Below are positions 61,918 to 64,000 of a stretch of 64,000 nt of DNA, one piece after another. This stretch comes from Asterella californica (lineage: Eukaryota; Streptophyta; Marchantiopsida; Marchantiales; Aytoniaceae), in NCBI GenBank assembly GCA_036924285.1, contig JAYKYS010000012.1, positions 4,650,001 through 4,714,000 of the forward strand. The letters are read 5' to 3'. Every line of letters starts with the position of its first letter. The first letter of the stretch is position 1. The notes beneath the pieces were generated by a model. That model did not search any database. It worked only from the letters and a program-made list of their open reading frames with translations, and was not told where the DNA came from. The translations under genes were made by a program, and so were the position numbers.

Positions 61918-63479
61918 AGAAACTTCCCTTCGCTAACAAACAGAGCTGCACCAGTATCACACGATTGAAACCCAAGTCCAAACCACATCCATGTACAAGC
62001 TCTTAGCCAAAGCTAGCTTCCACAAGCTGTATATAGCCAACTAGATCTCTAACGAACTCCAAATGATGAAAAACCGTAGTGAGAAAAAACCTATCTGAGA
62101 ATTTCCTCCTTTTGTCAAACAATCTTCAGATGTCGATAGGATCTCCTCCCTGACTCCGTGACCCAAGAAACCTTCAGATCCAACTCTCGACGGCCGAGAT
62201 ATCGTTGGTTTTCGATCGCAAGTGACCGAATCTTCTAAAACTCCTCCCTATGGCTTAAAACCGCACACACCGTTCAAACGGATCGCTTGATCTGATATTT
62301 GTCTTCTCTTGCAGGTAGGCTATCATGAACCCAACAAGACTCCAAACAAGCCATTTCGAGTTCTCTTTGCAAAATCATGCAAGAAATTTGGCCGTAGGTT
62401 GCAAAAACCTGACGTAAATAGACTCCCTGTGGCTCAACTTGCTCACCTCACCCAAACCAACAATCCAATCCACGTACTGTCTTCTCCTAGGCGTAAGTGA
62501 AGACTCCCTGATCGCTTAGGCACCAAGAACAAAGAGCTTGGCTCACCGATCGCAAAGGACAATCCAATTTCAAGTCGCAAGCGATGACAAATCTGACGCA
62601 AGCGCTTCCCTGCGAGCCAATTTCACTCTGAACTCCTAAACCGCTCGATGAAACTTCATGTTGTTCTCAATTTCTTGAAGAACTCGATGTTCTCATCCCA
62701 ATGGATCCAAGGACAGCAAGTTTGGACTCCGAAACAGTCCGAACGGTCCAACTCTCCTTCACATGTTACTAAAGTTCTCAAATCCTCTTCTTGCGTCTCA
62801 ATTTCTCCCAGAACACATCCCTTGATCCGTCTCTTCAAGAACCGTCTTAACCCACACGTAGCCTGCACAGATCTGAACCTAACGACACCTTGCGTGCGTG
62901 TATTGGACTTCTCAAATTCTCAAACCGTCCTCAAGTCGCAGAAACAAGCTTATCTCTTCAGTTGCCCCCTTACGTCAGTCTCTGTACTACAGGTTTTCTT
63001 CAATAATGAGGAAGTAGGCCTCTTGCGTCCTTAGTATAGCGCTTGGAGCCGCAAATATCCAGTCAGCAGAGTAAACTAAGGCCTAGCTTGATTTTCTCTT
63101 CTTTCGAGTCGCGTAACTTCTCCACTAGGCGTCCAAATGAAGTAGCAAGATGCACATGGAAAGCTGACAAAGAGCTCTATCCACTGATGCGATGAAAGTG
63201 GAGATCCGAAATTGTGCCAAAAGTTTATAAGCTAAGGCTTAGCTTGTTTTACTCATCTTTCGAGTCTTGTAACTTCTCCAGTATGCGTCCAAATGAAGTA
63301 GACGAAGTGCTTATGGAGTGCTGACAAAGAGCTCTATCCACTGATGCGATGAAAATGAAGATTCGAAATTGTGCCAAAAGTCCATAAGCTAAGGCCTAGC
63401 TTGTTTTTCTCATGAGTGTCTTAGGAGCGACAAGCATCGAAGTTTGAATTTCATGTAGGAGCCGGTCCACAACACGACA
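61918..63479 (-). repeat. G8 3' LTR, truncated by K-C
   Basis: Minus strand TGTCGTGTTGTGGACCGG from 63479. It matches the G7 LTR (8164-9905) down to GTTAGCGAAGGGAAGTTTCT, where K-C begins; the last 0.28 kb of the LTR is missing. It contains fewer units of the 157-bp repeat than G7 (63075-63410). Confidence 0.75.
63075..63410 (-). repeat. 157-bp tandem repeat in the G8 LTR
   Basis: Unit boundaries AAGGC-TAGCTTG at about 63079, 63234 and 63390, giving two units, reversed relative to 8238-8722. Confidence 0.8.
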
Positions 63480-63517
63480 TCCACCCTCTCTAAACTTGTG
63501 CATCCTCCGGTATGCAC
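63480..63517 (-). promoter_or_regulatory. G8 polypurine tract and 3' hairpin
   Basis: Minus strand hairpin GTGCAT-ACCGGAGG-ATGCAC (63517-63498), then AGAGAGGGTGGA next to the LTR. The loop is identical to G1 and G2, and the stem differs by paired changes. Confidence 0.75.
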
Positions 63518-63556
63518 CAGAGATACCAACCAAAGAGTGGATCGACACGCACCTCG

Positions 63557-64000
63557 TCATATCGGCTTCTTCCCATCGTAGTCAACCTCATCTTCAAGGT
63601 CTTCTGCATAATCCTCATCCTCAAACTGAAACTCCGTCAAGATATCTGCTAGATCGACCTCCTCATCTCTCTTTTTGAAAATCTTGACACGTTTACCTGC
63701 CACTGGTACCTTCAAGCTCGTTCCGTCCAACTCTTGCAAGACGTAAGTTGCGTTGTCCTGAACCTTCTTCACCACATACGGACCAAATCATCGCCTGGAA
63801 AACTTCCGGAGTGCACTATGTTGGTTGTCTAGACTGTTGTCATAGACTAACACTCAATCACGTTCCTTGAGTTCCTTAGGTCTCAAACGATGTCGTTGAT
63901 CAAATCTGACCTTGTTCTTCAACCGTACTTCTCGCAATCTATCCAAAGCAGCTTAGATATCCTCAGGTCTTCTCTCTAACTGCCTAATTCGAATAGCAAG
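63557..64000 (-). pseudogene. pol: G8 Pol, C-terminal end (partial, runs off the window)
   Basis: Minus strand. From the window edge: IRQLERRPED, RHRLRPKELKE, VLVYDNSLDNQHSAL, FGPYVVKKVQDNATY, LDGTSLKVPVAGKRVKIFKKR, then an acidic tail to the stop at 63557. Two TGA codons stand where related copies have TGG (before VLVYD and before FGPYVV), so this copy is inactive. It is the integrase C-terminal domain. Confidence 0.8.

Noticed and set aside
1..64000. A host gene between the elements
   Set aside because: Every long conserved frame belongs to gag, pol, the K protein or the G4 extra ORF. No intron-exon pattern with a recognisable host product was found.

Overview
This window is eukaryotic repeat DNA: a stack of transposable elements inserted into one another. 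I recognise no host gene, rRNA, tRNA or CRISPR array. The best guess is a large, repeat-rich plant genome. The domain order is that of Ty3/gypsy elements, and one primer-binding site matches the 3' end of tRNA-Glu. The gag/pol wording feels closest to charophyte or bryophyte elements, but that is a low-confidence impression. Labels below: K = an unclassified coiled-coil element family; G1-G8 = gypsy-type LTR elements or their remnants.

Layout. 1-228: unassigned. 229-about 4160: K-A, a decayed forward K copy with a duplicated C-terminal part. About 4165-24761: K-B, a K copy on the minus strand cut by two insertions. One is K-D (5681-13862, plus strand, TSD ACTCC), which itself holds a truncated gypsy element G7 (8164 to about 11893). 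The other is G1 (14176-22882, TSD CCGT), an apparently intact gypsy element. 24762-28009 and 59708-61917: the two halves of K-C (minus strand), separated by the G2 array (28010-59707). G2 is LTR-internal-LTR-internal. Its first internal copy is split by G3 (35141-48864, minus strand). G3 in turn carries a solo LTR, G6 (39754-41035, TSD CCGT), and an LTR-like 2.5-kb element, G5 (45113-47628, TSD GCGT). Its second internal copy is split by G4 (51870-59497, minus strand), an almost intact gypsy element of another lineage. 61918-64000: G8, the LTR and pol 3' end of the G7 family on the minus strand.

How the genes work together. G1 encodes Gag-protease (790 aa) and RT-RNase H-integrase in the -1 frame. 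At the overlap there is a GGGTTTT heptamer, a 6-nt spacer and a stem-loop. G2 and G3 keep the same architecture with different, compensating stem sequences, so this looks like a real -1 ribosomal frameshift signal placed after the protease. A second conserved hairpin lies just upstream of the polypurine tract in G1, G2, G3 and G8. Elements whose LTRs start with TGTCG sit in 4-bp target duplications with a central CG. G4 differs: Gag and Pol share one frame separated by a single TAG, and a separate small zinc-knuckle ORF precedes gag.

The K elements are the least explained part. They are about 5 kb without insertions, run from TGTGGTG to CACTACA with a 5-bp target duplication, have no LTRs, encode a coiled-coil protein, and are saturated with the hexamer GAAGAC/GTCTTC.
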